Notes: generated from the sequence alone by a model not told the origin. A DNA stretch of 53,797 nt from Bacilli bacterium (GCA_900754115.1 CAAEBM010000016.1:1-53797); one strand, 5' to 3'; numbered from the stretch's first letter, positions 41,594 to 50,145 are shown. Numbers and translations: made by a program.

Positions 41594-41618
41594 AATATTC
41601 CTCCAATTCTTCCTCTTT

Positions 41619-41647
41619 ATTATATCTAATAAAAATGGTATTAACAA
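41619..41647 (-). promoter_or_regulatory. Promoter of the ABC importer/nuclease operon
   Basis: On the minus strand TTGTTA (plus 41642-41647), exactly 17 bases, TATAAT (plus 41619-41624), 25 bases before the ATPase ATG. Confidence 0.75.
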
Positions 41648-41717
41648 GAAGAAAAAAACAAAAGAATGCATAAAAATTGAAAAATATATTTTTTTGATGA
41701 ATTATAGTTACAAATAA

Positions 41718-41752
41718 AAAAAAGTGTGTTATAATATTATTCACACTTTTTA
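41718..41752. terminator. Bidirectional terminator
   Basis: AAAAGTGTG (41721-41729) and CACACTTTT (41743-41751) pair around a 13-base AT loop, with T-rich flanks on both strands. On the minus strand it ends the antitoxin-like gene before the importer promoter. Confidence 0.75.
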
Positions 41753-41764
41753 TTTTTTGGCATT

Positions 41765-42214
41765 TTAAAGACTATTTTTAGTCTTTTTTGTTTTTTTAGC
41801 AGAGTCAAATACAAGAATTTGTTTTAAATCTTCTGTGGTTTCACAAAGTAAAATATGGAAAATATAGGATAGTTTATCTTTTATGTTTTGCCCATAAAAG
41901 TAAAACATGAAATTATCATAAATGTCATTAGCATATTCCATCAAGTGATTGCATAAATCTTCTGTTGCTTGACTCAAAGTTTCTCCTTTACCCCAAACAT
42001 TTAATTTTTCTACCCATAAAACTGTGTTTTTTTCTTGATCCGTTTCTTTTTTGACATGAAGAACGCTATCTTGCAAAAATAATTTTAATAAATTTCGTTC
42101 AATTAATACTGCTTCATATTTTCTTCTTTTTAACACAATTGGCTTTTCAAATATAACAGAATCAAAAAATTGACTCATTTCTTTTCTTGCATCGGTTACA
42201 TTCATTTTATTCAT
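41765..42214 (-). CDS. Phd/YefM-like antitoxin-type protein, no adjacent toxin
   Basis: 149 residues. The N-terminal 45 (MNKMNVTDARKEMSQFFDSVIFEKPIVLKRRKYEAVLIERN) match the Phd/YefM DNA-binding antitoxin pattern. The C-terminal part contains VWGKGETLSQATEDLCNHLMEYANDIYDN, which resembles the HicB-type helix pattern of antitoxins that track with Phd-like domains in Firmicutes. No toxin gene lies beside it. The ATG at 42214 follows GAGGTGAAAACG; an upstream frame to 42307 is AT-rich non-coding. It could be a solitary transcription regulator or an orphan antitoxin. Confidence 0.65.
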   Translation of the reverse strand: MNKMNVTDARKEMSQFFDSVIFEKPIVLKRRKYEAVLIERNLLKLFLQDSVLHVKKETDQEKNTVLWVEKLNVWGKGETLSQATEDLCNHLMEYANDIYDNFMFYFYGQNIKDKLSYIFHILLCETTEDLKQILVFDSAKKTKKTKNSL

Positions 42215-42331
42215 CGTTTTCACCTCAAAATTATTATTGCACATTTTATTCATTATGTCAAATATTATTTTTAAATAAATATTGTTTATTATGTACATAA
42301 AATACAAAATAAAAAAAATAAGAAACTTTTT

Positions 42332-42892
42332 TCATTTCTTATTTAAAAAATATTCTTTTTTTGTAAGTTGATATTCCACAATCGTATAGGCATGATGATT
42401 TTTATAAAAAGCTTTTTCATGTATACCTATTTTTTGAAAATGCATTTTTTCAATAATCTTTTGAGAAGCGACATTTTCTAAGATATGTTTGGCATATAAA
42501 AAATCAACTTGATAATATTCAAATGCAATTTCAATTAGCGATTGAATCGCTTCTGTCATGTATCCTTGATTCCAATAAAAAGAGTCAAGAAGATACCCTA
42601 TTTCAGCACTATGATTCAAATTGTTAAATGTCAGACTGGCTGATCCAATAAGACAATGATTTGATTGTAAAAAAATAGCAAAGTTAACTGATTGTCCTAT
42701 ATAATAGGAGCGAAGCATATTTTCGATGACACGATAAGTATCAGACAAATATTGATGTGGTTCAAAGGTTAAATATTGTGTCACTTTCGGTTGTCGACAA
42801 ATATTAAAAAATGCCTCTAAATCATTGAAATCAATCAATCGAATGTATAGTCTTTTTGTAAATAATTGGGGTGCACCCAGTCCTTTATTCAT
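42332..42892 (-). CDS. GNAT-family N-acetyltransferase (RimJ/RimL-like)
   Basis: Acetyl-CoA-dependent N-acetyltransferase of the RimJ/RimL group. LYIRLIDFNDLEAFFNIC opens the domain, NHCLIGSASLTFNNLNHSAEIGYLLDSFYWNQGYMTEAI gives the beta-4/acetyl-CoA region (Q-G-Y-M in place of the usual R/Q-x-x-G-x-A), and VASQKIIEKMHFQKIG the C-terminal signature. The substrate is unknown; related proteins modify ribosomal proteins or small amines. It lies two bases after the DUF1292 gene and is probably co-transcribed with it. Confidence 0.85.
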   Translation of the reverse strand: MNKGLGAPQLFTKRLYIRLIDFNDLEAFFNICRQPKVTQYLTFEPHQYLSDTYRVIENMLRSYYIGQSVNFAIFLQSNHCLIGSASLTFNNLNHSAEIGYLLDSFYWNQGYMTEAIQSLIEIAFEYYQVDFLYAKHILENVASQKIIEKMHFQKIGIHEKAFYKNHHAYTIVEYQLTKKEYFLNKK

Positions 42893-42894
42893 AA

Positions 42895-43266
42895 CTAATG
42901 TTTGTCTTTACAGCAGCAATCTTCTTTATCCTCATGATGACATTCACAATCTTCTCCATGGTGACATTCGCAATCTTCACCATGATGACAACCACATTCA
43001 CCTTCTGGATGGTCATGATGACAACAATGATCTTCTTCTTGATAATGGTCTAATACTTCTTCTAAGTGATCCCATTCTTCTTCTGTTTCTATAGGAAATA
43101 AATGACCTTCTTCATCATAAGCGGAAACAAAAATTTCTTCTTCATTTGTAGGATCAACATAAAAAACATAATTTTTTTGAGTTTCTTCGTTTTGATAAGT
43201 GAAAATGATTTCCATTTCTTTTTCATTTCCATTTTCATCAATGACAGTAAATTTTCTATCTTCCAT
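42895..43266 (-). CDS. DUF1292 (YrzB) protein with His/Cys-rich tail
   Basis: The N-terminal 75 residues are the DUF1292/YrzB domain (FTVIDENGNEKEMEIIFTYQNEETQKNYVFYVDP... VSAYDEEG... LFPIETEEEWDHLEEVL), a small conserved protein of unknown role next to ruvX in Bacilli. The remaining 45 residues are not part of the usual family: DHCCHHDHPEGECGCHHGEDCECHHGE and similar, with an eight-residue unit repeated in tandem. Such His/Cys runs bind zinc, nickel or copper. It starts downstream of ruvX with AAAGGAG and a TGGTACAAT element. Confidence 0.85.
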   Translation of the reverse strand: MEDRKFTVIDENGNEKEMEIIFTYQNEETQKNYVFYVDPTNEEEIFVSAYDEEGHLFPIETEEEWDHLEEVLDHYQEEDHCCHHDHPEGECGCHHGEDCECHHGEDCECHHEDKEDCCCKDKH

Positions 43267-43305
43267 TTTCGTTCTCCTTTATTTTTTTATTATTGTACCA
43301 CAATG

Positions 43306-43719
43306 TCATTTTTTTGTATCTAAATAATTTTGTAAAATAATCGCTGCCGCAACTTTATCCACTATTTTTTTTCTTTTTTTGCGACTTACGTCAAAATCAA
43401 GCAAACTTTTTTGAGCGCTAACAGTAGATAATCTTTCATCCATTAGTATAACTTTTACATTTACTTTCTTTTCTATTGCTTCTTTAAATCTTTTTGAACG
43501 TTGACATCCTTCGGATTCATCTTTATTCATATGATAAGGCATTCCTATAATTACCTCATCTACTTCATTTTGGCAAATGATATCGACAATCTGCTGAATG
43601 ACTTGTTCTCCTTCCTTTTGATATCTAATGACAGTATATGCATTAGCGATGAGTTTTAATGCATCACTGAGCGCTACCCCTACCGTTACGGTTCCGATAT
43701 CTAATCCCATTGCTTTCAT
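43306..43719 (-). CDS. ruvX: RuvX/YqgF-family pre-16S rRNA nuclease
   Basis: RNase H-fold protein of the YqgF family, tied to 16S rRNA 5' maturation and once proposed as a Holliday junction resolvase. MGLDIGTVTVGVALSD carries the first catalytic Asp, VDEVIIGMPYHMNKDES the second site and LMDERLSTVSAQ the third, with the last Asp in KKIVDKVAAAIILQNYLD. 137 residues is standard. The ATG at 43719 is nine bases past AAAGGA, and it overlaps alaS by four bases. Order alaS-ruvX-DUF1292 matches B. subtilis alaS-(yrzL)-yrrK-yrzB, with yrzL missing. Confidence 0.92.
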   Translation of the reverse strand: MKAMGLDIGTVTVGVALSDALKLIANAYTVIRYQKEGEQVIQQIVDIICQNEVDEVIIGMPYHMNKDESEGCQRSKRFKEAIEKKVNVKVILMDERLSTVSAQKSLLDFDVSRKKRKKIVDKVAAAIILQNYLDTKK

Positions 43720-46376
43720 TGTAAACATTCCTTTATTTTATCTATAATGATTGAAACATTGTCTACTTTTTGGCCACCGGCTTGAGCCATATCAGGTCTT
43801 CCTCCACCTTTACCATTGCAAAGTGTGGCTGCTTCTTTTACTAATTGGCCACAATGAATGCCTAATTTTACATATTCTTGTGGGGCTTTTGCAACAAAAA
43901 GTGTTTTATCTTCAAAACAACTGATAATAAAAATTAAAGTTTGTGGATAACGTTCATAAAGCGTATCCGCAACAATTTTGATTAATTGCATATCTTCTAA
44001 TTGCATTTGTTTAAATAAGACCTTCTTATCTTGAATAAAAGTAATTTCATTTTCTTCTTTTTGAATGGAGGTCATAATTTTTTGATGTTGTAAGTCTTTT
44101 AATCTTTTATCAATATTTTTTAGTATTTCTTTGTTTTCTACAATCGCCTTTTTGTAATCTAAAACCATTTGATAACTTGGAGTTTCCTTTACTGTTACAA
44201 TTGTAAAAGAAGAAAGTTTGTTATCTTCAATTAAGTGACTAATTTTTTCAACAATTTGCGTGTATTCTAAAATTAAAGAAGGTTGCAATTTTTTTATTTT
44301 TTCAATGGTTTGTTTGCCAGTTACAGCTTCAATTCGATAGATTCCTGATCCTTTTGATTCTACTGAAACAATACTAAAATGATAAATATCTCCTGTATTT
44401 TTTACATGACATCCTCCACACAATTCTTTAGAATAAGTCATATCCACTACTCGTACTTCTTCTTTATATTTTTCGTTAAATAAAGCAGTGATTCCTTCTT
44501 TTTTTGCTTCTTGTAAAGAAGTATGATAAACTCGCACAGGAATTTGTTCTTGAATTTTTTGATTCACAATTTGCTCAACTTGTAATAATTCTTCTGAAGT
44601 AATATTTTTAAAATGGTTAAAATCAAAACGTAAATTTTCATCACTGACAAAAGACCCTTGTTGTTGAACATGCTCTCCTAAAACATCTTTTAAAGCTTGA
44701 TGCATTAAATGGGTAGCACTATGGTTCTTTTCAATTGCCATTCTTTTCTTTTCATCTATGTGAAGAAAAACAGTGTCCTCTACATTAAGTTCTCCTTTTA
44801 TTACTTCAATTTGATGTAAATGTTGTCCATTTGGCATTTTTAAAACGTGTACTACTTTTCCTAAAAATGAATCACTTTCAACTGTACCAGCATCTGCTAT
44901 TTCGCCACCCATTTCTGCATAAAAAGGAGTTTTATCAAAAACGACTTGTAAAGGATTTTTTTCAAAAATGGCAATGACTTTCGCTGTGGTATTAAAATAC
45001 CGATATCCAATAAATTCAGAAGGTTGTTTAAATGCCAAATAAGAAGCATTTTGTAAGTTCATACTAGATTGAACATTGCGTCGTTCTCGAGCATTTTCTT
45101 TTTGTCTTTCCATTGCTTTTTCAAAATCAGCATGATTTACATGAACTCCTTTTTCTTTTGCAAACTCTTCTGTTAATTCAAAAGGGAACCCATAAGTATC
45201 ATATAAAATGAAGGCATCTTCCCCACTAATGGCTTTATTTTTTTCATACCATTCTTCTAATTTTTTTTCACCATCGCTCAAAGTTTGGATAAATTTTAAT
45301 TCTTCTTTTGTAATTAAATCTTGAATATAATTCTTTTTTTCAAGCAAATAAGGATAAAAATCTTGCATGATTACAATAACAGTGTCTACTAATTGTGCCA
45401 AAAAAGGGCCTTCAATTCCAATTTTTTTCCCATGTCGAACGGCTCTTCTTAAAAGGCGACGTAAGACATATCCTCTACCTTCATTAGAAAAAGAAGCACC
45501 ATCTGCCAATGCAAAGGTACAAGTTCTTAAATGATCTGCAATAATTTTGAAACTGGAATGAAATTCACTTTCATATTTTTGAGTTCCAAGTTCTTCACAT
45601 TTTTGAATGATTGGTAAAAATAAATCCGTTTCATAATTAGTCTTTGTTTGTTGTAAAATGCAGGCAAAACGTTCTAAGCCAGCACCGGTATCAATATTTT
45701 TATGAGGTAATTCTTCATATTGTTCCCGTTTTAAACCACTCTTTGCGTTGAATTGTGAAAATACAATATTCCAAATTTCAATATAGCGATCGTTTTCTAT
45801 ATCTTCTTGAAGTAATTTCAATCCTAAATGTTGTGGATCAAAACTTTCTCCTCGGTCATAAAACATTTCGGTATCTGGACCACAGGGACCTTCACCAATT
45901 TCCCAAAAATTATTTTCATTTTCAATTAAATGGGAAGGATCGATTCCTACCTTAATCCATTTATGATAAGTTTGTTTATCTGAAGGATGATAAGTAATGT
46001 ATATTTTATCTTTATCAAGGTCAAAATATTTTTCGCTAAATAATAATTCATAAGCATATTCAATCGCTTCATTGCGAAAATAATCTCCAATTGAAAAATT
46101 TCCCATCATTTCAAAAAAAGTGTGATGTCTTGCTGTAAATCCAACATTTTCTATATCATTCGTGCGAATTGCCTTTTGTACATTACAAATTCGTGGATTG
46201 TCAGGTTGAATGCTTCCATCAAAATATTTTTTTAAAGCAGCAACTCCTGCATTAATCCATAGTAAAGTTGGGTCATTATTGGGAATTAAAGAAGCACTTT
46301 CTTCAATGTGGTGACCCTTTGATTGAAAAAATTGCAACCATGTGTTACGAATTTGATTACTTGACATGTATTTCAT
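43716..46376 (-). CDS. alaS: Alanyl-tRNA synthetase
   Basis: Class II synthetase charging tRNA-Ala, with editing of misactivated Ser/Gly. The catalytic core begins RNTWLQFFQSKGHHIEESASLIPNNDPTLLW, with the class II motif 2 at HHTFFEMMGNFSIGDYF. The tRNA-recognition and editing domains follow, with metal residues in HSATHLMHQAL and CGGCHVKNTG. The C-terminal part has a DHHA1-like domain ending GGGRPDMAQAGG. 886 residues is normal. The ATG at 46376 is preceded by GGAGGAAC; upstream frame up to 46514 runs through the T-box and is not coding. Controlled by a T-box with an Ala specifier. Confidence 0.96.
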   Translation of the reverse strand: MKYMSSNQIRNTWLQFFQSKGHHIEESASLIPNNDPTLLWINAGVAALKKYFDGSIQPDNPRICNVQKAIRTNDIENVGFTARHHTFFEMMGNFSIGDYFRNEAIEYAYELLFSEKYFDLDKDKIYITYHPSDKQTYHKWIKVGIDPSHLIENENNFWEIGEGPCGPDTEMFYDRGESFDPQHLGLKLLQEDIENDRYIEIWNIVFSQFNAKSGLKREQYEELPHKNIDTGAGLERFACILQQTKTNYETDLFLPIIQKCEELGTQKYESEFHSSFKIIADHLRTCTFALADGASFSNEGRGYVLRRLLRRAVRHGKKIGIEGPFLAQLVDTVIVIMQDFYPYLLEKKNYIQDLITKEELKFIQTLSDGEKKLEEWYEKNKAISGEDAFILYDTYGFPFELTEEFAKEKGVHVNHADFEKAMERQKENARERRNVQSSMNLQNASYLAFKQPSEFIGYRYFNTTAKVIAIFEKNPLQVVFDKTPFYAEMGGEIADAGTVESDSFLGKVVHVLKMPNGQHLHQIEVIKGELNVEDTVFLHIDEKKRMAIEKNHSATHLMHQALKDVLGEHVQQQGSFVSDENLRFDFNHFKNITSEELLQVEQIVNQKIQEQIPVRVYHTSLQEAKKEGITALFNEKYKEEVRVVDMTYSKELCGGCHVKNTGDIYHFSIVSVESKGSGIYRIEAVTGKQTIEKIKKLQPSLILEYTQIVEKISHLIEDNKLSSFTIVTVKETPSYQMVLDYKKAIVENKEILKNIDKRLKDLQHQKIMTSIQKEENEITFIQDKKVLFKQMQLEDMQLIKIVADTLYERYPQTLIFIISCFEDKTLFVAKAPQEYVKLGIHCGQLVKEAATLCNGKGGGRPDMAQAGGQKVDNVSIIIDKIKECLQ

Positions 46377-46383
46377 ATAAAAA

Positions 46384-46592
46384 GTTCCTCCAATATTATT
46401 GTAGGAACGAAAAATTTCGCGGTACCATCCTACTTCATTATCAAAGATAATGCGCTTAATTGATTCCTTTAACGCAGGATTACGTCTATTTTTAATAGCT
46501 TTCCAAAGTAGCAAAATTGTCCTTCTTTAAACTATTTCCACCGACAAGTTCTCTCTATCAATTCGGGTACAATTTTATCTTTTTCAACAATT
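46384..46592 (-). promoter_or_regulatory. T-box riboswitch, alanine specifier GCT
   Basis: On the minus strand AGGATGGTACCGCG (plus 46418-46431) is the T-box core. Stem I has AAATTGT/ACAATTT as upper helix and AAAG/CTTT as basal helix. Between them on the 3' side is GCT (plus 46510-46512), an alanine codon in the same position as ATC in the ileS leader. The terminator is GTTCCTACAAT/ATTGGAGGAAC (plus 46384-46408) and T5. Its 3' arm contains the alaS SD GGAGG, so the switch can also control translation. Confidence 0.9.
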
Positions 46593-46598
46593 TATTAT

Positions 46599-46627
46599 AT
46601 TATATCTTATTTTTATTTTATTGAAAA
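46599..46627 (-). promoter_or_regulatory. Promoter of the alaS T-box leader
   Basis: On the minus strand TTTTCA (plus 46622-46627), 17 bases, TATAAT (plus 46599-46604). It lies directly after the stop of the AI-2E-type permease gene. Confidence 0.55.
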
Positions 46628-46630
46628 GAA

Positions 46631-47716
46631 TTAATTTAATTTCTGCTGATTTTTAAAAGTCTCGATTTGTCTTTTTTCTTCATCACGATACATTTTGATG
46701 TGTTTAGATAAAATTTTAATAGAAGTCACGACAATCGGAGATAAAATCATGCCAATCAAACCAAATAAAGTAGTTAAAATGCTAATGCCTAACACATTTT
46801 CTAATGGGTGAAGATATAAAATATTTTTCATTATTAAAGGTTGAATGATATTTCCATCGATTACTTGTAAAGAAATAATAATAATCAATGCGGTAACGCC
46901 ACTTTGTGTAGAAGTCAAAAAACTGATTAAAACAATAGGAATTCCTGATATGTAAGGTCCAAATAAAGGAATACAATTCGTAATGGCAAGTAAGATGGCA
47001 AAAAAGAATGCATTAGAATATCCAAATACAAAAAAGGTAATGAATCCCATTAAAAAGATAATAATAGAATCAATAAAAATTCCTTTCACATATTTATAAA
47101 TAAATGGTAAAAAATCCATAAAATAACGTTCAATCTTTTCTTTATACTTGCTTGGCAAAAAAGATTTGACTCCTTTTTTAAAATTTTGGTAATCAAAGGA
47201 TAAAAAAATTGATCCTACTACAACTAAACTGATATAAAATCCAACATCAAAAGTTTTTGAAGCAAAAATGATAATTTTATCTAAATGTTGATTGTCAATA
47301 GGAGGAATCATTTTTGATAAATCAATGTCAATGTGAACATTTTTAATCCAACGATTTAAATAATTTTCTAACTCTTGAAGTATTTTAGGCAGTTTATCTA
47401 AAAATAAAGATAAATTATGTAAAAATATAGGCGTAATGACGATAAAAATGCCAATAATCATGCCATAAACAATTAAGTAGACCAGTAATACTGCAAATAC
47501 TCTTTTTATTTTATACTTTGTTAATTTTAAAATCATTGGTTCTACTAAAAAACTAATTAAAACTGCTATTAAAACGGGAATAATGGCTGTGAGTGTTTTT
47601 ACAATGACTTGATATAAGTTTAAATATTTTAACGTAAAAAACGCGAGACATACTAAAAGTAGTATTCCGCCATAATAAAAAAGATGATTTATTTTTTTCT
47701 TATAAGATTTCTCCAT
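46631..47716 (-). CDS. AI-2E-family permease (YrrI-like)
   Basis: Polytopic membrane protein of the AI-2E/PerM exporter superfamily. Two N-terminal helices, PVLIAVLISFLVEPMILKLTK, the long periplasmic-type segment (about 85-150), and the C-terminal signature with NCIPLFGPYISGIPIVLISF and QVIDGNIIQPLIMKNILYLHPLENVLGI are family features. Members have been linked to export of autoinducer-2 or to ion/pH homeostasis, so function is not settled. The position before alaS matches yrrI in B. subtilis. No SD is visible: the start codon follows the T run of the preceding gene's terminator. Confidence 0.87.
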   Translation of the reverse strand: MEKSYKKKINHLFYYGGILLLVCLAFFTLKYLNLYQVIVKTLTAIIPVLIAVLISFLVEPMILKLTKYKIKRVFAVLLVYLIVYGMIIGIFIVITPIFLHNLSLFLDKLPKILQELENYLNRWIKNVHIDIDLSKMIPPIDNQHLDKIIIFASKTFDVGFYISLVVVGSIFLSFDYQNFKKGVKSFLPSKYKEKIERYFMDFLPFIYKYVKGIFIDSIIIFLMGFITFFVFGYSNAFFFAILLAITNCIPLFGPYISGIPIVLISFLTSTQSGVTALIIIISLQVIDGNIIQPLIMKNILYLHPLENVLGISILTTLFGLIGMILSPIVVTSIKILSKHIKMYRDEEKRQIETFKNQQKLN

Positions 47717-47719
47717 TTT

Positions 47720-47742
47720 AAAAAATGATGCTTATGCATCAT
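47720..47742 (-). terminator. Terminator ending the small gene, abutting the permease start
   Basis: On the minus strand ATGATGC and GCATCAT pair across ATAA (plus 47725-47742), followed by T6. The small gene's TAA is in the loop, and the permease ATG (47716) comes only a few bases later. Confidence 0.75.
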
Positions 47743-47911
47743 CTTCTCCATTCATTGAGCAATGACAGTTTTTTTTGCCCAATTTCGTCATCATTTTATC
47801 TTTTAAATGAAGCATCATTTTGATTTCTTCCATCGTAAATCTTGCCATTTCAATGACAACTAGGAGTTTGACTAAGTTGGTTAAACTCATTAACTTATTT
47901 TTTTTAAACAT
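47732..47911 (-). CDS. Small conserved-looking protein, unknown function
   Basis: 59 residues beginning MFKKNKLMSLTNLVKLLVVIEMARF and ending KKNCHCSMNGEDDA. I do not recognise the family. It is amphipathic with a hydrophobic stretch at about 10-21, a methionine-rich helix, and a C-H-C near the end. The ATG at 47911 is six bases after GGTGAT (compact start module CATAAT-N6-GGTGAT), and a terminator overlaps the stop, which supports a real gene. It sits where B. subtilis has small genes between recD2 and yrrI. Confidence 0.5.
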   Translation of the reverse strand: MFKKNKLMSLTNLVKLLVVIEMARFTMEEIKMMLHLKDKMMTKLGKKNCHCSMNGEDDA

Positions 47912-47970
47912 AAATCTATCACCAAACATATTATGAGAAAAGTCTTCCTTTTTTAGCTGGCAATAATTGG

Positions 47971-50145
47971 TTAAAAATATTGGTTAATCCATCTTGTCAA
48001 AGTAGTTAATCTACTTTTTTTCTCTTCTTCAATACTTTTTGAAACAAAAACTGTTTCTTCTCCAAGAATAATTAAGATTTTTTTTGCTCGACTAACTGCT
48101 GTATAAATCAATTTTTGATTGAGCATTCTGCCATATTCTTTAAACACACACATAATGACCACTTTAAACTCACTACCTTGTGCTTTGTGAACACTCATCG
48201 CATAAGCAAGAGTCAGATTGGTAAAATAAGGTCGCGTGTATTCTACAAAATGTCCATCAAAATCCACGACCATGCAATCATTTTCTTTATCTATATCAAC
48301 GATATATCCAATATCACCATTGAAAATATCTTCATCCGGCTGATTTTTTAATTGTAATACTTTATCATGAATTCTAAAAATTTGATGTCCTACAGCCATT
48401 TCTGGCTTTGATGGATCAGATGGGTTGACATAATCTTGAATATGCCGATTGATATTATCAATTCCAGCAACTTGTGCATACATTGGAATAATCACTTGAA
48501 TATCTTCCAAAGTATAGCCTTGATCAAAAGCAAGTGAAAGTAATTTTAAAATAAAATGAGGGGCTTGTATTGGCATCATGGGATAAAATCGAACATCTTC
48601 TTTAAAAGGGTAATTCATTTTTATCTTTCCATAACGAATATCATGTGCGAGTTGAATAATAGTTGAACCATGTTCTTGTCGGAAGATTTGATTTAATTTT
48701 AATTTTGCAATCTGTGGTATTTGTAATAAATCATGTAAAACATTTCCAGCTCCAACAGAAGGAATCTGTCCATCATCTCCAATTAAAATAATCTGAGAAA
48801 CATTTTTTACTCCTTTTAACAAAGCATGAAATAAAAGAGTATCTACCATTGAAAATTCATCAATAATTAAAACATCAGTATATACTGGGTCAAATTCATT
48901 TTTTGAAAAGGTATTGGAATGTAAGTCCCACTTTAAAAACCGATGAATTGTGCACGCGCTTTGTCCTGTCAATTGAGTCATTCTTTTGCTAGCTCGTCCT
49001 GTGGGAGCACATAGTGAAATTTGAAAATTTTGACCATATCCTTTTTTATAAATTTTAATTAAAGCATCTAAAATCGTCGTTTTTCCTGTTCCTGGTCCTC
49101 CTGTAATGATAAATAAACCATGTTGCAATGCTTCTTTTAAACTCTCTTTTTGTTCTAATGTGTAACAAATTCCTTTTTCCTTTTCAATTTCTGCTATGAT
49201 GAATTCTAAATCATTTAAAAAATCAACTTCTAATCGTCGTGTAATATATGGTTTTAATAAAGAAGCGATATTTTGTTCGGCTTGATATAATGTGTAATGG
49301 TAATATCGATTTTCTTCTAAAATGAGATTTTTTTCTTCTATTAATTCTTGTAAACTTTCTTCAAAAGGCAATGATTGAACTTCAATTAATTGATTCAATT
49401 CTTTTATAATAGTAGGTAAAAAAACATAGGTATCACCACTTTGATGACATAAAGTTAAAACACTATAGAGGATAGCAGCTTTTATTCGTCGTTTGTCTTG
49501 TGGTTGAATCCCTAAATTTAAAGATAATTTATCAATGGTCTTAAAACCAATTCCTTCCACATCTTGTATGATTTGATATGGATTACTTTTTAAAACCATT
49601 TCCATCTGATCTTTATAAATTGATTCAATTTTCATAATATTTTTCATGCTAAAGCCATATTTTAATAAAATTTGCATTCCTTTTTCATTTTTTATATTTT
49701 TTAATCCATGGATTAAACTTTCTTTTTGAGCGATAGAAATGATTTTATGTTGTAGCAATTTTTCATAAACTTCTTCATTATTTGCTAAAGTGGAAAGAGT
49801 ATTTTCTTTTAAATAGTCATAAATTTTTTGTGCAGTTGCTTTTCCTACTTTAGGAAACTGTGAAGAAGATAAAAATCGAACGATCATGCTTTCACTATGA
49901 GGATATTGCTTTTCAATTTCTTGGACTTCAAACTGTAATCCATATTTAGGATGTTTTATAAAAATACCTTTAGCTATTAAAATATCCTCTTTTTTGAAAG
50001 TTGGAAAATATCCGACAATTGTAATAACTCGTTCTTGAAGATTATCATCAATTTTAAATAAAGCAATTTTATATCCAGATTGCTCATTTTGATATTTATA
50101 AAAAGTAATAAATCCTTGTAAAGTAACTTGTTCTTTATCCATCAT
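47971..50145 (-). CDS. recD2: ATP-dependent 5'-3' DNA helicase RecD2
   Basis: Superfamily 1B helicase acting alone (no RecBC partner) in replication-fork and repair processes. The N-terminal region (about 1-330) has the OB and helix-hairpin-helix elements. The helicase core follows with Walker A GGPGTGKTTILDALI, Walker B LIIDEFSMVD, motif III ILIGDDGQIPSVG, the DIRYG and FRQEHGSTI segments, and the C-terminal YAMSVHKAQGSEF and YTAVSRAKKILIILG. At 724 residues it has the extended N-terminus that defines RecD2. It overlaps mnmA by four bases, as trmU and recD2 are near neighbours in B. subtilis. Confidence 0.94.
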   Translation of the reverse strand: MMDKEQVTLQGFITFYKYQNEQSGYKIALFKIDDNLQERVITIVGYFPTFKKEDILIAKGIFIKHPKYGLQFEVQEIEKQYPHSESMIVRFLSSSQFPKVGKATAQKIYDYLKENTLSTLANNEEVYEKLLQHKIISIAQKESLIHGLKNIKNEKGMQILLKYGFSMKNIMKIESIYKDQMEMVLKSNPYQIIQDVEGIGFKTIDKLSLNLGIQPQDKRRIKAAILYSVLTLCHQSGDTYVFLPTIIKELNQLIEVQSLPFEESLQELIEEKNLILEENRYYHYTLYQAEQNIASLLKPYITRRLEVDFLNDLEFIIAEIEKEKGICYTLEQKESLKEALQHGLFIITGGPGTGKTTILDALIKIYKKGYGQNFQISLCAPTGRASKRMTQLTGQSACTIHRFLKWDLHSNTFSKNEFDPVYTDVLIIDEFSMVDTLLFHALLKGVKNVSQIILIGDDGQIPSVGAGNVLHDLLQIPQIAKLKLNQIFRQEHGSTIIQLAHDIRYGKIKMNYPFKEDVRFYPMMPIQAPHFILKLLSLAFDQGYTLEDIQVIIPMYAQVAGIDNINRHIQDYVNPSDPSKPEMAVGHQIFRIHDKVLQLKNQPDEDIFNGDIGYIVDIDKENDCMVVDFDGHFVEYTRPYFTNLTLAYAMSVHKAQGSEFKVVIMCVFKEYGRMLNQKLIYTAVSRAKKILIILGEETVFVSKSIEEEKKSRLTTLTRWINQYF

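Noticed and set aside
42901..43040. CRISPR-like short repeats
   Set aside because: They are in-frame codon repeats of the His/Cys tail with no spacers.
46377..46514. 46-residue N-terminal extension of AlaRS
   Set aside because: The stretch is the T-box and terminator of the leader; AlaRS begins normally at 46376.
47911..47970. SigE promoter for the 59-residue gene (CATAATAT)
   Set aside because: The -10 has two mismatches and no -35 is found at 14-15 bp.
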